This document shows, piece by piece, positions 9,276-18,187 of a stretch of DNA of 64,000 bases (position 1 is the first letter of the stretch; each line of letters starts with the position of its first letter). The notes beneath the pieces are model-generated. The model saw only the letters and a program-made list of their open reading frames with translations. It was not told where the DNA came from and searched no databases. The position numbers were made by a program, and so were the translations under genes. Source of the stretch: Cyclobacteriaceae bacterium (lineage in GTDB: Bacteria; Bacteroidota; Bacteroidia; Cytophagales; Cyclobacteriaceae); assembly GCA_958296015.1 (NCBI GenBank), contig CATQIH010000029.1, positions 124,001 through 188,000 of the forward strand, written 5' to 3'.

Positions 9276-10046
9276 ATGCAATCACACGAAATCGACTACA
9301 AGATTCTTGGAGAAGGAATTCAACTGGTAGAAATAGCACTTGATGCTCAGGAAACAGTTGTTGCCGAAGCAGGAGCTATGGTATACATGGACGAGAGTAT
9401 TGAGTATACGACCAAAATGGGTGACGGTTCTGAACCTCACCAGGGTTTTCTGGGGAAGTTGCTTTCTGCCGGAAGCCGGGCACTCACCGGGGAATCAATT
9501 TTTATGACGCATTTCACCAACCACGGCCAAACCCAAGCCAAGGTTGCTTTCTCTGCACCTTATCCTGGCACCATCATTCCGCTAGACCTTGCGCAAATGC
9601 AGCAGCAAAGTGTGATCGTACAGAAAGATGCCTTTTTGTGTGCTGCCCTGGGTACCAAAATTAGCATGGAACTAAACCGTAAACTAGGTTCAGGGCTGCT
9701 GGGTGGGGAAGGGTTTGTCCTGCAAAAGCTTCAGGGAGATGGCAAAGCCTTTGTACACGCCGGTGGTACGGTGATAGAAAAGCAACTCAATAACGAAACC
9801 CTGCGCATAGATACAGGCTGTGTAGTAGGTTTTGAACCTTCTGTTCGCTTTGATGTGCAAACAGCCGGTAATATCAAGTCTATGCTGTTTGGAGGCGAAG
9901 GACTTTTTCTGGCAACATTATCAGGCACCGGCAAAATCTGGTTACAATCTATGCCAATCCGCAAACTTATTGCTGTGCTGGCTCCTTATGGTAAAAATAA
10001 GGATAAAGGAGCCAGTTCTTTTCTGGGCAATATGTTTGAAGAATAA
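9276..10046 (+). CDS. TIGR00266/AIM24-family protein
   Basis: A 256-residue protein of the AIM24/TIGR00266 family, a beta-rich fold with glycine-rich turns, named after a yeast mitochondrial protein. Seen: the opening that runs into [19 protein letters not shown], the [11 protein letters not shown] strand typical of the family, [30 protein letters not shown] and [17 protein letters not shown]. No signal peptide. Members are of unclear function, so the annotation stays at the family level. Confidence 0.88.
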   Translation: MQSHEIDYKILGEGIQLVEIALDAQETVVAEAGAMVYMDESIEYTTKMGDGSEPHQGFLGKLLSAGSRALTGESIFMTHFTNHGQTQAKVAFSAPYPGTIIPLDLAQMQQQSVIVQKDAFLCAALGTKISMELNRKLGSGLLGGEGFVLQKLQGDGKAFVHAGGTVIEKQLNNETLRIDTGCVVGFEPSVRFDVQTAGNIKSMLFGGEGLFLATLSGTGKIWLQSMPIRKLIAVLAPYGKNKDKGASSFLGNMFEE

Positions 10047-10127
10047 GCGATTAATAAACTTTTGAATTCACAGGAAAAACCATTCTTTTACCACGAAGTT
10101 ACTGTTTTATATGTAACTTTTGATCTT

Positions 10128-11048
10128 ATGAATGCACGTACATTTTTTTCGTACTTCAAAGAAACCTTTCGGGAGTGGTTGGATGATAATGCTTTTGAAA
10201 AAAGCTCATCGTTGGCCTATTACTCTGTATTTTCGCTTCCCGGCCTACTGCTTATCACCGTTACTGTAGCTAGTCTAATCTGGAGTTCGCAATACGTAGA
10301 GCAGGTTATCACTGACCAGATTGGTAGTGCTATCAGTCAGGATGCAGCACAGCAGGTAACAACCATGATAGAAAACGCCCAGCAAAAGTCTAATTCAACC
10401 ATGGCATTTGTTGTAGGAATTGCCACGTTAATCTTTGGTGCTACAGGCGTTTTCAGTCAGTTGCAGAGCTCTATCAACCACGTGTGGGAGGTAGAACTTG
10501 ACCCTAGCGCGGGCATCAAGCGAACCCTGATAAGCCGTGTAACAGCTCTGGGAGTTGTATTGGCTATCAGCTTTTTGCTTATTATTTCGCTGGTTCTGTC
10601 TACAGCCTTGTCGTTGCTCAACGGATGGATCGAGCAACAACTGCCAAACTTTCCCACGTTCATATTTTTCATTCTTAGCAATATTTTGGCTATTGCTATC
10701 ATTACGGTGCTGTTTGCGCTGATGTTTAAGGTGCTGCCAGATGCCAAAGTGGAGTGGCAATCGGTATGGCTGGGAGCCTTTTTAACAGCAATTCTATTTA
10801 CGATTGGTAAGTTTTTACTGGGATTTTATTTTGGCAAATCTGATCCGGGTGCTACTTTCGGAGCCGCGGGTTCTATTATTCTAATTATGCTTTGGGTATA
10901 TTATACCAGCCTGATTCTGCTATTTGGTGCGGAATTTACACAAGTGTATGCCCGGCGCAATGGACACCGGCTGGAACCTTCAGACCACGCCCGCCGCAGT
11001 GCCGAATACCGTTTGAAGCAGATGAAGCAAAATGAAAAGCAAGCTTAA
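10128..11048 (+). CDS. YihY/virulence factor BrkB-family membrane protein
   Basis: A 306-residue inner-membrane protein with about six hydrophobic segments. It belongs to the YihY (formerly ribonuclease BN) family, a proposed transporter or efflux family; the old RNase BN label is known to be wrong. Seen: KSSSLAYYSVFSLPGLLLI near the N terminus, GIATLIFGATGVFSQLQSSIN with the family's conserved WEVE that follows, and GAAGSIILIMLWVYYTSLIL near the end. I start at the ATG at 10128; the TTG at 10062 would add 22 residues not expected. It overlaps the convergent downstream gene by 4 bp. Confidence 0.9.
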   Translation: MNARTFFSYFKETFREWLDDNAFEKSSSLAYYSVFSLPGLLLITVTVASLIWSSQYVEQVITDQIGSAISQDAAQQVTTMIENAQQKSNSTMAFVVGIATLIFGATGVFSQLQSSINHVWEVELDPSAGIKRTLISRVTALGVVLAISFLLIISLVLSTALSLLNGWIEQQLPNFPTFIFFILSNILAIAIITVLFALMFKVLPDAKVEWQSVWLGAFLTAILFTIGKFLLGFYFGKSDPGATFGAAGSIILIMLWVYYTSLILLFGAEFTQVYARRNGHRLEPSDHARRSAEYRLKQMKQNEKQA

Positions 11049-11653
11049 TGGGCTTTCTTTTTGAAAAAAGGAATCAGCATAGGTACCTGTGTTTTGTAAA
11101 TTTTGTATTGTTTGCCGTAAATCTCCAGCAACTTTTTCTCTTCCAATTGTATGCCTATCAACACGTAAACGAAAATTACTCCTACCATGATGGCGTTGGC
11201 AATGGTAGGAGAGAAAAGCCAGAAACCTGTAAAGATCAGCAGCGTGCCTGCATATAGTGGATGCCGGATGTGCCCAAGTAATCCCTCTGTTCGCAAAGGC
11301 TCTGTGGCAGTATGTTCCGAAAAGTTTACGCCCAGAAAATTTCGGATAGAAAATGCTTTGAACGCACGCCGGACCACAATCACTCCGTAGGTAGCGATGA
11401 TCATGCCTGCATAACGGGCTATCTCCAGTTTATCAGCAGGTAATACTAGCTTCGAAGACACGAGCGCATTGTAGTACAGCACCGGAAGCAAAGTGAGTAC
11501 GGAAAAAATAACATAGCACAGCCGATAGTAACGAAAATTGTGTTTGAGTAGCCGCCTGAAGAGATTTTTAACAGAAGTAGCTGCCAGCAGGCTGTGTACT
11601 GCAAAATAGAGTATCCAGAGTAATAAGAGGATAAGATATGGCTGAATAGTCAA
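11045..11653 (-). CDS. Isoprenylcysteine carboxyl methyltransferase/NnrU-like membrane protein
   Basis: A 202-residue polytopic membrane protein with about five hydrophobic segments. The C-terminal part has the pattern of the ICMT/PEMT methyltransferase family: RTEGLLGHIRHPLYAGTLLI (the RHPxY cofactor motif), a hydrophobic helix, and then the acidic EEKKLLEIYGKQY motif near the C terminus. The methyl acceptor is unknown in bacteria. Its 3' end overlaps the convergent YihY-like gene by 4 bp. Confidence 0.8.
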   Translation of the reverse strand: MTIQPYLILLLLWILYFAVHSLLAATSVKNLFRRLLKHNFRYYRLCYVIFSVLTLLPVLYYNALVSSKLVLPADKLEIARYAGMIIATYGVIVVRRAFKAFSIRNFLGVNFSEHTATEPLRTEGLLGHIRHPLYAGTLLIFTGFWLFSPTIANAIMVGVIFVYVLIGIQLEEKKLLEIYGKQYKIYKTQVPMLIPFFKKKAH

Positions 11654-11739
11654 CGTAAATTCCTGATAAAGTATACAATATGCTTAGCATAGCTATACGT
11701 AGATGCAACCTGTAAGATACGTTATTTGCCCTAGCTTAG

Positions 11740-12303
11740 TCATAGCCCGTCAATTGCCTCTTCTATGGCTGCCATTTTTTTGCTGGTATATTCGCCGGAA
11801 GTGGCATATACGATGTTCCCTTGCTTGTCTACCAGAAAGAAATAGGGGATATCACGTTTTTCAAAATCCAGTGCTTCTTTGTAAGGTTTGAGTGAGCCGC
11901 TATAAAATAATACATAAGGTAGCAGACGGGCATCTACACCTTTGGCGGCTTTTCGCTTGGCAGTGCCTTTTGCTGCCGCTTTGATGCCGGTAAACATCGG
12001 GATAAAATAAACATCTATATCGTGAGCGAAGCTTGCAAAGAGTCCACCACCGCCCAGCTTCTGTTTGATGAAAGTATTGAAAACAGGGTTCATCCAACTG
12101 GTAAGGGCCTCTTCCGACTTTTTGGAGTAAGCCATACCGATCAGCGAAATTCTGCCTTTGATGTCTGCGGGTAGTTGCACGGTTTTGTCTTCTACTGTTT
12201 CAGCTTCCATCTCAGGAAAAGGATTTTCAACAACTTGTGCAAAAGAAAGCTGGCTGATGGCCATTAAGCTTACTGCTATCAAAGCAAAATATTTCATGGG
12301 CAT
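11740..12303 (-). CDS. Secreted thioredoxin-fold-like hypothetical protein
   Basis: A 187-residue exported protein with a classical signal peptide (about residues 1-22, cleavage after SFAQ; Met3 at 12297 may be the true start). The mature part resembles a thioredoxin-like fold: KTVQLPADIKGRISLIGMAY, then PYFFLVDKQGNIVYATSGEYT near the C terminus. It has no CxxC pair, so a redox role is unlikely. ATP10- or TlpA-related domains are the closest guess. It is divergent from the peptidase gene, with 158 bp between them. Confidence 0.65.
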   Translation of the reverse strand: MPMKYFALIAVSLMAISQLSFAQVVENPFPEMEAETVEDKTVQLPADIKGRISLIGMAYSKKSEEALTSWMNPVFNTFIKQKLGGGGLFASFAHDIDVYFIPMFTGIKAAAKGTAKRKAAKGVDARLLPYVLFYSGSLKPYKEALDFEKRDIPYFFLVDKQGNIVYATSGEYTSKKMAAIEEAIDGL

Positions 12304-12342
12304 AAAGTTTTTTGAAAAGTGGCAATTAACATGCCTGAACGG

Positions 12343-12375
12343 TTTGAGAAGTATGGGCAGCGTATACTATGTTTG
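12343..12375 (+). promoter_or_regulatory. Predicted Bacteroidota-type promoter of the S9 peptidase-ALDH unit
   Basis: TTTG at 12343-12346 (-33 element) and TATGTTTG at 12368-12375 (-7 element, consensus TAnnTTTG) are separated by 21 nt, close to the spacing described for the primary sigma factor of Bacteroidota. Transcription would begin near 12381, giving a leader of about 80 nt before the ATG at 12462. Confidence 0.55.
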
Positions 12376-12461
12376 CAATTAAAGTTGTGAAAGTAAGGCA
12401 AAAGTACAAAACTTGGCTAAATTCACGGATGTATTTGCCGCAGTTGTAACCTGCCTGAACG

Positions 12462-14942
12462 ATGAAAACAACCCAAACTATAGCTGTACTATTCACTTTG
12501 CTGATTACCTTTTTTATGATAAAACCCGCACAAGCACAAAAAGATCTGCCTTATCAAACCCCACCGCCCGCCATTGCCGATCTGGTCAATGCACCACTTA
12601 CGCCGACTGTTAGTATAAACACACGTAGCCACCGAATGCTGCTAATGGAACGTCCCGGTTACCCCTCCATCGAAGAACTGGCGCAGCCTGAACTCAAATT
12701 GGCAGGCATCAGAATCAACCCCCGTACCAATGGCGGAAGCCGCACCAGCTACTACACCGGGCTTACGGTGAAAAACATGGATGACAACACGGAAATCCCA
12801 ATTACAGGGTTGCCCGAAAACGCTAAGATCAATAACGCAAGCTGGTCAGCCGATGGACAGCAGATCGGGTTTACGCTCACCACACCGCAGGGTATTTCGC
12901 TATGGGTTGCTTCTTTGTCAGATGGGAAAGCCAGAAAAATGACCGATGCCGTAGTCAACGATGCCATACCAGGCAGTCCTTATGTGTGGCTTTCTGGTGG
13001 CCAGACTATCATATACAAGGCTGTTCCTGAGGCAAGAGGCGAGGTGCCTGCCGAACTGCTGACACCTATGGGGCCAGTCATTCAGGAATCTATCGGCAAA
13101 AAAGCTCCGGCCAGAACGTACCAAGACCTGCTGCAAAATCCGCACGATGCTCGGCTGTTTGCATATTATACCACCGCTCAGCTAATGACAGTGGATATTG
13201 CTACCGGGCAAAGCAAAAGCATAGGAGAACCTGCTATTTTCGCAGAAATCTCACCTTCTCCGGATGGTCAGTATCTGAATGTTATCTCCATTCACCGCCC
13301 TTTTTCCTATTTGGTTCCGCTCAACCGCTTTCCGATGCAGGTAGCCCTGTGGGATATGCAGGGCAATCTGGTGCAAACTGTTGCGGATATTCCACTGGCA
13401 GAAAATATGCCCATTGGTTTCAGCGCGGTGCGTACCGGCCCGCGTAGTTTTGGCTGGCGTGCCGACCAGCCTGCTACGCTTTATTGGGTAGAAGCACAAG
13501 ACGGAGGCGATCCGGCGCAGGGAGCCAACGTACGCGATCAGCTATTTTACTGGAAAGCACCTTTTGAAAGTGGCAGGCAGGCAGACATTGCACTCAACTT
13601 AAGGTTTGAAGACATCAGCTGGGGCAATGATGATCTTGCTATTGTGCAGGAGTGGTGGTGGGACAACCGAAAGCTGATCACCACCCGCTTCAAACCCGGC
13701 CATGCGGATAGCAAAGAAGTGCTGTTTGACCGCTCTTTTGAAGACCGTTATAACGATCCGGGTACATTTGACACACACGCTAATCAGTATGGCAAACAGG
13801 TATTGTTGACTGATGAGCAAGGTGAAAAGCTTTACTTGCTGGGCGAAGGAGCTTCATCGGAAGGCAACCGGCCTTTTGTAGATGAGTTCGACATCGCCAC
13901 CAAAGAAACACATCGCCTGTGGCGTTCGGAAGCACCTTATTATGAGATTCCTTTTCAGGTGATTGATGTAGCGAAAAAGGTGGTGCTAACCCGCCGGGAA
14001 TCACGGCAGGAGCCGCCCAACTATTATTTGCGTGACGTACAGACTGATTATCTTTCCGCGCTCACTGATTTTCCCAATCCGTATCCCCAACTAAAAGGGA
14101 TAGAGAAACAGGTGGTACAGTATAAAAGAGACGATGGCGTGGCTTTGCAGGGTAATCTATATCTGCCCAGAGGTTTTAAGCAGGGCGATACACCGTTACC
14201 AGTATTGATGTGGGCTTATCCCAGTGAGTTTAAAAGTGCCGATGCTGCCAGCCAGGTTTCCGGTTCCCCTTATGAGTTTATCAGGTTGAGCTGGGCTTCT
14301 CCTCTGTACTGGGTTACCCAGGGATATGCCATATTGGATGATCCAAGTATGCCCATAGTAGGTGAAGACGCGCAGGAACCCAACGATACTTTTATCAAAC
14401 AACTGGTGGCCAATGGCGAAGCTGCTATCCACCAGTTGGTAAGTATGGGCGTAGGAGATAGCAGCCGTATAGCCATTGGCGGCCACTCGTATGGTGCTTT
14501 CATGACGGCCAATCTGCTGGCCCACTCTAATCTGTTTGCAGCAGGCATTGCCCGTAGCGGTGCCTACAACCGCACGCTCACGCCTTTTGGTTTTCAGGCA
14601 GAAGAGCGCACCTATTGGGAAGCACCGGAAGTGTACTACCAGATGTCGCCTTTTATGCACGCCGAAAAGATCAATGAGCCTTTGCTGATTATTCATGGGG
14701 CGGCAGACAACAATTCCGGAACTTTTCCGCTGCAAAGCGAGCGTTTATACAATGCCATCAAAGGTCTGGGAGGCACTTCGCGCCTGGTAATGCTGCCTTA
14801 CGAAAGTCATGGCTACCAGGGCAAAGAATCTATCCTGCATATGTTGTGGGAAATGGATGAATGGCTCAATAAATATGTTATACATCAGGAAACTGCTGCT
14901 GCAAGCAGTAATAGCAGTGTTAATAAAACAATGATCGAATAA
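12462..14942 (+). CDS. Secreted S9-family prolyl oligopeptidase-type peptidase
   Basis: An 826-residue serine peptidase of family S9 with a signal peptide (about 1-25, ending ...KPAQAQ). A long beta-propeller region (about 60-560) precedes the alpha/beta-hydrolase domain. The catalytic triad can be placed: Ser676 in GGHSYGAFM, Asp749 in HGAADNN and His783 in ESHGYQG. The form resembles the plant/cyanobacterial glutamyl endopeptidase branch (MWAYPSEFKSADAASQVSGS), so cleavage after acidic residues is possible. It probably acts in the periplasm. The stop codon overlaps the start of the aldehyde dehydrogenase by one base, showing coupling, so its peptides may feed amino-acid catabolism. Confidence 0.9.
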   Translation: MKTTQTIAVLFTLLITFFMIKPAQAQKDLPYQTPPPAIADLVNAPLTPTVSINTRSHRMLLMERPGYPSIEELAQPELKLAGIRINPRTNGGSRTSYYTGLTVKNMDDNTEIPITGLPENAKINNASWSADGQQIGFTLTTPQGISLWVASLSDGKARKMTDAVVNDAIPGSPYVWLSGGQTIIYKAVPEARGEVPAELLTPMGPVIQESIGKKAPARTYQDLLQNPHDARLFAYYTTAQLMTVDIATGQSKSIGEPAIFAEISPSPDGQYLNVISIHRPFSYLVPLNRFPMQVALWDMQGNLVQTVADIPLAENMPIGFSAVRTGPRSFGWRADQPATLYWVEAQDGGDPAQGANVRDQLFYWKAPFESGRQADIALNLRFEDISWGNDDLAIVQEWWWDNRKLITTRFKPGHADSKEVLFDRSFEDRYNDPGTFDTHANQYGKQVLLTDEQGEKLYLLGEGASSEGNRPFVDEFDIATKETHRLWRSEAPYYEIPFQVIDVAKKVVLTRRESRQEPPNYYLRDVQTDYLSALTDFPNPYPQLKGIEKQVVQYKRDDGVALQGNLYLPRGFKQGDTPLPVLMWAYPSEFKSADAASQVSGSPYEFIRLSWASPLYWVTQGYAILDDPSMPIVGEDAQEPNDTFIKQLVANGEAAIHQLVSMGVGDSSRIAIGGHSYGAFMTANLLAHSNLFAAGIARSGAYNRTLTPFGFQAEERTYWEAPEVYYQMSPFMHAEKINEPLLIIHGAADNNSGTFPLQSERLYNAIKGLGGTSRLVMLPYESHGYQGKESILHMLWEMDEWLNKYVIHQETAAASSNSSVNKTMIE

Positions 14943-16501
14943 TGGAAACAACACAAACTTTGGCCCGGGATGTACAGGAAGTACTACAAAAACTTGGTGT
15001 TCAGAAAGGAAATGCCGCCTACAGCACCGGGCGTAATTTTGGTGAACTAAAAGGAGAAACAAAAGAAATACATTCTCCTATCGACGGCGCGCTCCTTGCC
15101 ACCGTGCATCTGGCAGATGAAGCAGCTTATCAGCAAGTGGTCGAGCAGGCGCAGGAAGCTTTCAGCACCTGGCGCATGATGCCTGCACCTAAGCGTGGAG
15201 AAATTGTACGACAGATTGGCCAGAAACTCAGGGAATATAAAGAACCGCTGGGCAAGCTTGTGACCTATGAGATGGGCAAGATCTACCAGGAAGGACTGGG
15301 CGAGGTGCAGGAAATGATCGATATATGCGATCTGGCTGTGGGGCAATCGCGGCAGATGTTTGGTTATACCATGCATTCAGAGCGGCCCAGTCACCGCATG
15401 TACGACCAGTACCATCCGCTGGGTGTGGTCGGCATCATCTCTGCTTTCAATTTTCCGGTAGCTGTGTGGGCCTGGAACGCTATGTTGGCAGCCATCGGTG
15501 GCAATGTATGTATCTGGAAGCCTTCAGAAAAAACCCCGCTGACGGCTCTGGCCTGTCAGCATATCGTGGCAGAAGTACTGGAAGAAAATGATCTGCCCGA
15601 AGGTATTTTCAACCTCATCATCGGCGACTATCGTATTGGCGAACTAATGTCGCACGATCGGCGCATGCCTTTGGTTTCTGCCACCGGGTCTACCCGCATG
15701 GGCAAAAAAGTAGGAGAAGCAGTAGGGGCACGCCTGGGCAGGTCGCTGCTCGAGCTAGGCGGCAACAATGCCATCATTATGACAGCAAACGCCGACCTGG
15801 AAATGGCCATACGTGCTACGGTTTTTGGGGCTGTGGGTACCTGCGGACAACGCTGCACTTCTACACGCCGACTGATCGTGCACGAAAAAATCTACGATGA
15901 AGTGAAGAACAGGCTGTTAAAAATTTACCCTTCACTATCCATAGGCAATCCGTTGGATGAGGAAACCCTGGTAGGTCCGCTGATTGATAAAGATGCGGTA
16001 GAAGCTTTTAAAGCTTCACTGGATCGGGTGCAGGCTGAAGGCGGTAAGTTGCTAGTAGGAGGCGAAGTGCTGGAAGGAGAAAACTACAGCCATGGAAACT
16101 ACGTGAAGCCCGCCATTGTGGAAGCTCAAAACCATTATGATACCGTGCAAAAAGAGACTTTTGCCCCAATTCTGTACCTGATCAAATACCAGGGAGATGT
16201 GCAGGAAGCTATTAAAATCCACAATGCGGTTAGCCAGGGACTTTCTTCAGCTATCTTCACAACTAATATGTTGGAGGCAGAAGCATTCTTGTCATACAGA
16301 GGCTCAGACTGTGGTATTGCCAACGTGAATATCGGCACGTCCGGTGCGGAAATAGGCGGTGCTTTTGGGGGAGAAAAAGATACCGGAGGTGGCCGAGAAT
16401 CCGGTTCGGATGCCTGGAAAGTATATATGCGGCGACAAACCAATACCATCAACTACAGCACAGAGCTGCCACTGGCTCAGGGCATCAAATTCACTATATA
16501 G
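14942..16501 (+). CDS. amaB: ALDH7-type L-2-aminoadipate-6-semialdehyde dehydrogenase
   Basis: A 519-residue aldehyde dehydrogenase of the ALDH7/antiquitin class, which oxidises 2-aminoadipate-6-semialdehyde to 2-aminoadipate in lysine breakdown. Seen: FNFPVAVWAWNAMLA and WKPSEKTPLTA (NAD-binding fold), LELGGNNAII with the conserved Glu, and GTCGQRCTSTRR with catalytic Cys305. The C-terminal GAFGGEKDTGGGRESGSDAW segment is typical of ALDH7. The ATG overlaps the peptidase TAA (TAATG). A DUF1338 gene and two saccharopine dehydrogenases lie within 5 kb, which strongly supports the lysine role. The symbol follows the Pseudomonas name and is by homology only. Confidence 0.88.
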   Translation: METTQTLARDVQEVLQKLGVQKGNAAYSTGRNFGELKGETKEIHSPIDGALLATVHLADEAAYQQVVEQAQEAFSTWRMMPAPKRGEIVRQIGQKLREYKEPLGKLVTYEMGKIYQEGLGEVQEMIDICDLAVGQSRQMFGYTMHSERPSHRMYDQYHPLGVVGIISAFNFPVAVWAWNAMLAAIGGNVCIWKPSEKTPLTALACQHIVAEVLEENDLPEGIFNLIIGDYRIGELMSHDRRMPLVSATGSTRMGKKVGEAVGARLGRSLLELGGNNAIIMTANADLEMAIRATVFGAVGTCGQRCTSTRRLIVHEKIYDEVKNRLLKIYPSLSIGNPLDEETLVGPLIDKDAVEAFKASLDRVQAEGGKLLVGGEVLEGENYSHGNYVKPAIVEAQNHYDTVQKETFAPILYLIKYQGDVQEAIKIHNAVSQGLSSAIFTTNMLEAEAFLSYRGSDCGIANVNIGTSGAEIGGAFGGEKDTGGGRESGSDAWKVYMRRQTNTINYSTELPLAQGIKFTI

Positions 16502-16507
16502 ATAAGA

Positions 16508-16540
16508 CAAAAAAGCCTAGCTTATAGCCGGGCTTTTTTA
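16508..16540 (+). terminator. Intrinsic terminator after amaB
   Basis: AAAAAAGCC and GGGCTTTTTT form the outer arms, with TAGC/TATA in the loop, and the 3' arm runs into a T stretch. It starts 7 nt after the stop codon. Confidence 0.85.
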
Positions 16541-16598
16541 TTTGTGTATTACTCAACCACAAAAAAGCTTGTAGAAACTTCTTTCAAAGAGACTAATC

Positions 16599-17405
16599 TT
16601 ATTGCCCTTTATTGGTGCTTTCGAAGATTTTATCAGCAGAAGACGCCACAAATCCCTGGTACATCTGTCCATCAGCTTTAGGATACCGTTGCGCAAATTC
16701 ATAATAGCAGGCAGGTACTTTTTGTTTTCCATCGGTAAAATCTACCGCTACGGTGTCGGCTAGTGTGGAAGATTGCTCCAGCAGCACCTCTTTTGAACCT
16801 TTCACCTCTCCACCGCTATCGTTCATCTTAAAACCGTTGCTTTTGATAAACTCATTGACCTCCCGAATATCCTCAAAGCTTGTAAGCGCATTCACATACA
16901 CGGTAAAGTGGTTGGGCCGGTAGCCGTGCGCCGACATCCAGGCGGCATACTCGCTTTGCTCCCTTAGCTTTTCATAAGTTTCGTAGCTGACTTTCCATGG
17001 GCATCCATTCGAGCAAAAATCATATTGCTGTAGAAAATCATCAGGAATTTGGGCGATCAGGTCATGTATGGTTGATTGCAGTGCATCGTCAAACTCTTCC
17101 AGCTTCAGCTCACTGATAAAAATTTTGGGCATTTGTTCATCAGAATGTTCAAAATGTTTGGCGTACAGCTTTTTTTCTGTAAAATGATAATCTTGCTTGT
17201 AGGTATAGCCGCCTGCCAGAAATGACTTAGCCAGCACATCAATATTTACTTTCGGGTGATTGAAAGTACGCAGCGCAATATGGTCATTTTGTACTTTATC
17301 GCCTCTTTCGATAAAAAGATCGTAAATTTTTAGTGCCTGTGGATTCATGTGCGTATAGTCTTTCCACATTTTGTCCAGCAGGTTAGGCAAGTTATTCGTA
17401 TTCAT
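16599..17405 (-). CDS. DUF1338 protein, 2-oxoadipate dioxygenase/decarboxylase-like
   Basis: A 268-residue member of DUF1338, the family of the Fe(II) enzyme HglS/YdcJ that turns 2-oxoadipate into D-2-hydroxyglutarate in lysine catabolism. Seen: DHIALRTF with His42 and Arg46 spaced as the metal-binding His and substrate Arg of HglS, a second His166 in PNHFTVY, and Glu236 in ACYYEFAQRYP as the likely third ligand. It is much shorter than the roughly 450-residue HglS, so it represents the compact form found in Bacteroidota. The neighbourhood (ALDH7 and both saccharopine dehydrogenases) supports the same substrate. Activity is inferred, not shown. Confidence 0.82.
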   Translation of the reverse strand: MNTNNLPNLLDKMWKDYTHMNPQALKIYDLFIERGDKVQNDHIALRTFNHPKVNIDVLAKSFLAGGYTYKQDYHFTEKKLYAKHFEHSDEQMPKIFISELKLEEFDDALQSTIHDLIAQIPDDFLQQYDFCSNGCPWKVSYETYEKLREQSEYAAWMSAHGYRPNHFTVYVNALTSFEDIREVNEFIKSNGFKMNDSGGEVKGSKEVLLEQSSTLADTVAVDFTDGKQKVPACYYEFAQRYPKADGQMYQGFVASSADKIFESTNKGQ

Positions 17406-17584
17406 AAGTTTGTTGTTTTAATATAATCTTGTCTGTTCAAATACATGTGCAAGTATTTTGTTACTTAGCGTTTAGTTATGATGCTAACCCATCTATCTTT
17501 GGTGAGTTTAACAAATCAGCTAAAAAGTAAAGATAAGGGCAATTTATCATATTCTTTTAATGATTTATAGCTTATCAGTAAAGG

Positions 17585-18187
17585 ATGAAGAAATATCTAT
17601 TGGCGTGCATCATATGGTCTCTGGCAAATACGCTGGCGTGTGCTCAGTATAAAAACTGGGGAGCAGGCTTGCATGTGGGCGACCCTCTGGGTATGTCGGT
17701 GAAGAAATATTTCGACCGGGGTATTGCACTGGAAGCTGTCATCGGGCGCACTGCCATCTGGGGTTATGATTATCAGAAAGCCTTCTACCGGAATGAATCA
17801 TACAATTCCGGGCAATATCAGTACAGGCAACATCTGCTGCATTCGGCTTTGAGTTTTCAACTGCATTATATACAACAGAAGCCAATCACCAAAGGCAACT
17901 TCAAAGGTATGGAATGGTACTGGGGTGGCGGCGGTCAGCTACGTGCTTTATCTGTAGATTACGAATACAGATACTACGAAAATGCACAAAACAAAGAAAA
18001 CAGCAAAGTGCAGGATAGTCGCCTTTCCAACATCGCCATTGGTGTAGATGGCGTAGCCGGACTGGAATATTCCTGGCGCGAATTGCCGTTCTCTGTATTT
18101 GCTGATCTCACCCTTTTCGTGGAAGTAATTGATGCCCCCTTCTTGTTTTACATACAGGGAGGCATAGGAGGAAGATACTACTTCTGA
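17585..18187 (+). CDS. Predicted small outer-membrane beta-barrel protein
   Basis: A 200-residue exported protein with a signal peptide (about 1-20, ending LACAQ). The mature chain is rich in aromatic residues and alternating strands and ends in Phe (GGIGGRYYF), as outer-membrane barrels do. I do not recognise a family beyond OmpW/OmpA-barrel-like porins. Its 3' end overlaps the convergent saccharopine dehydrogenase gene by 10 bp. The location inside the lysine cluster may be coincidental. Confidence 0.7.
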   Translation: MKKYLLACIIWSLANTLACAQYKNWGAGLHVGDPLGMSVKKYFDRGIALEAVIGRTAIWGYDYQKAFYRNESYNSGQYQYRQHLLHSALSFQLHYIQQKPITKGNFKGMEWYWGGGGQLRALSVDYEYRYYENAQNKENSKVQDSRLSNIAIGVDGVAGLEYSWRELPFSVFADLTLFVEVIDAPFLFYIQGGIGGRYYF

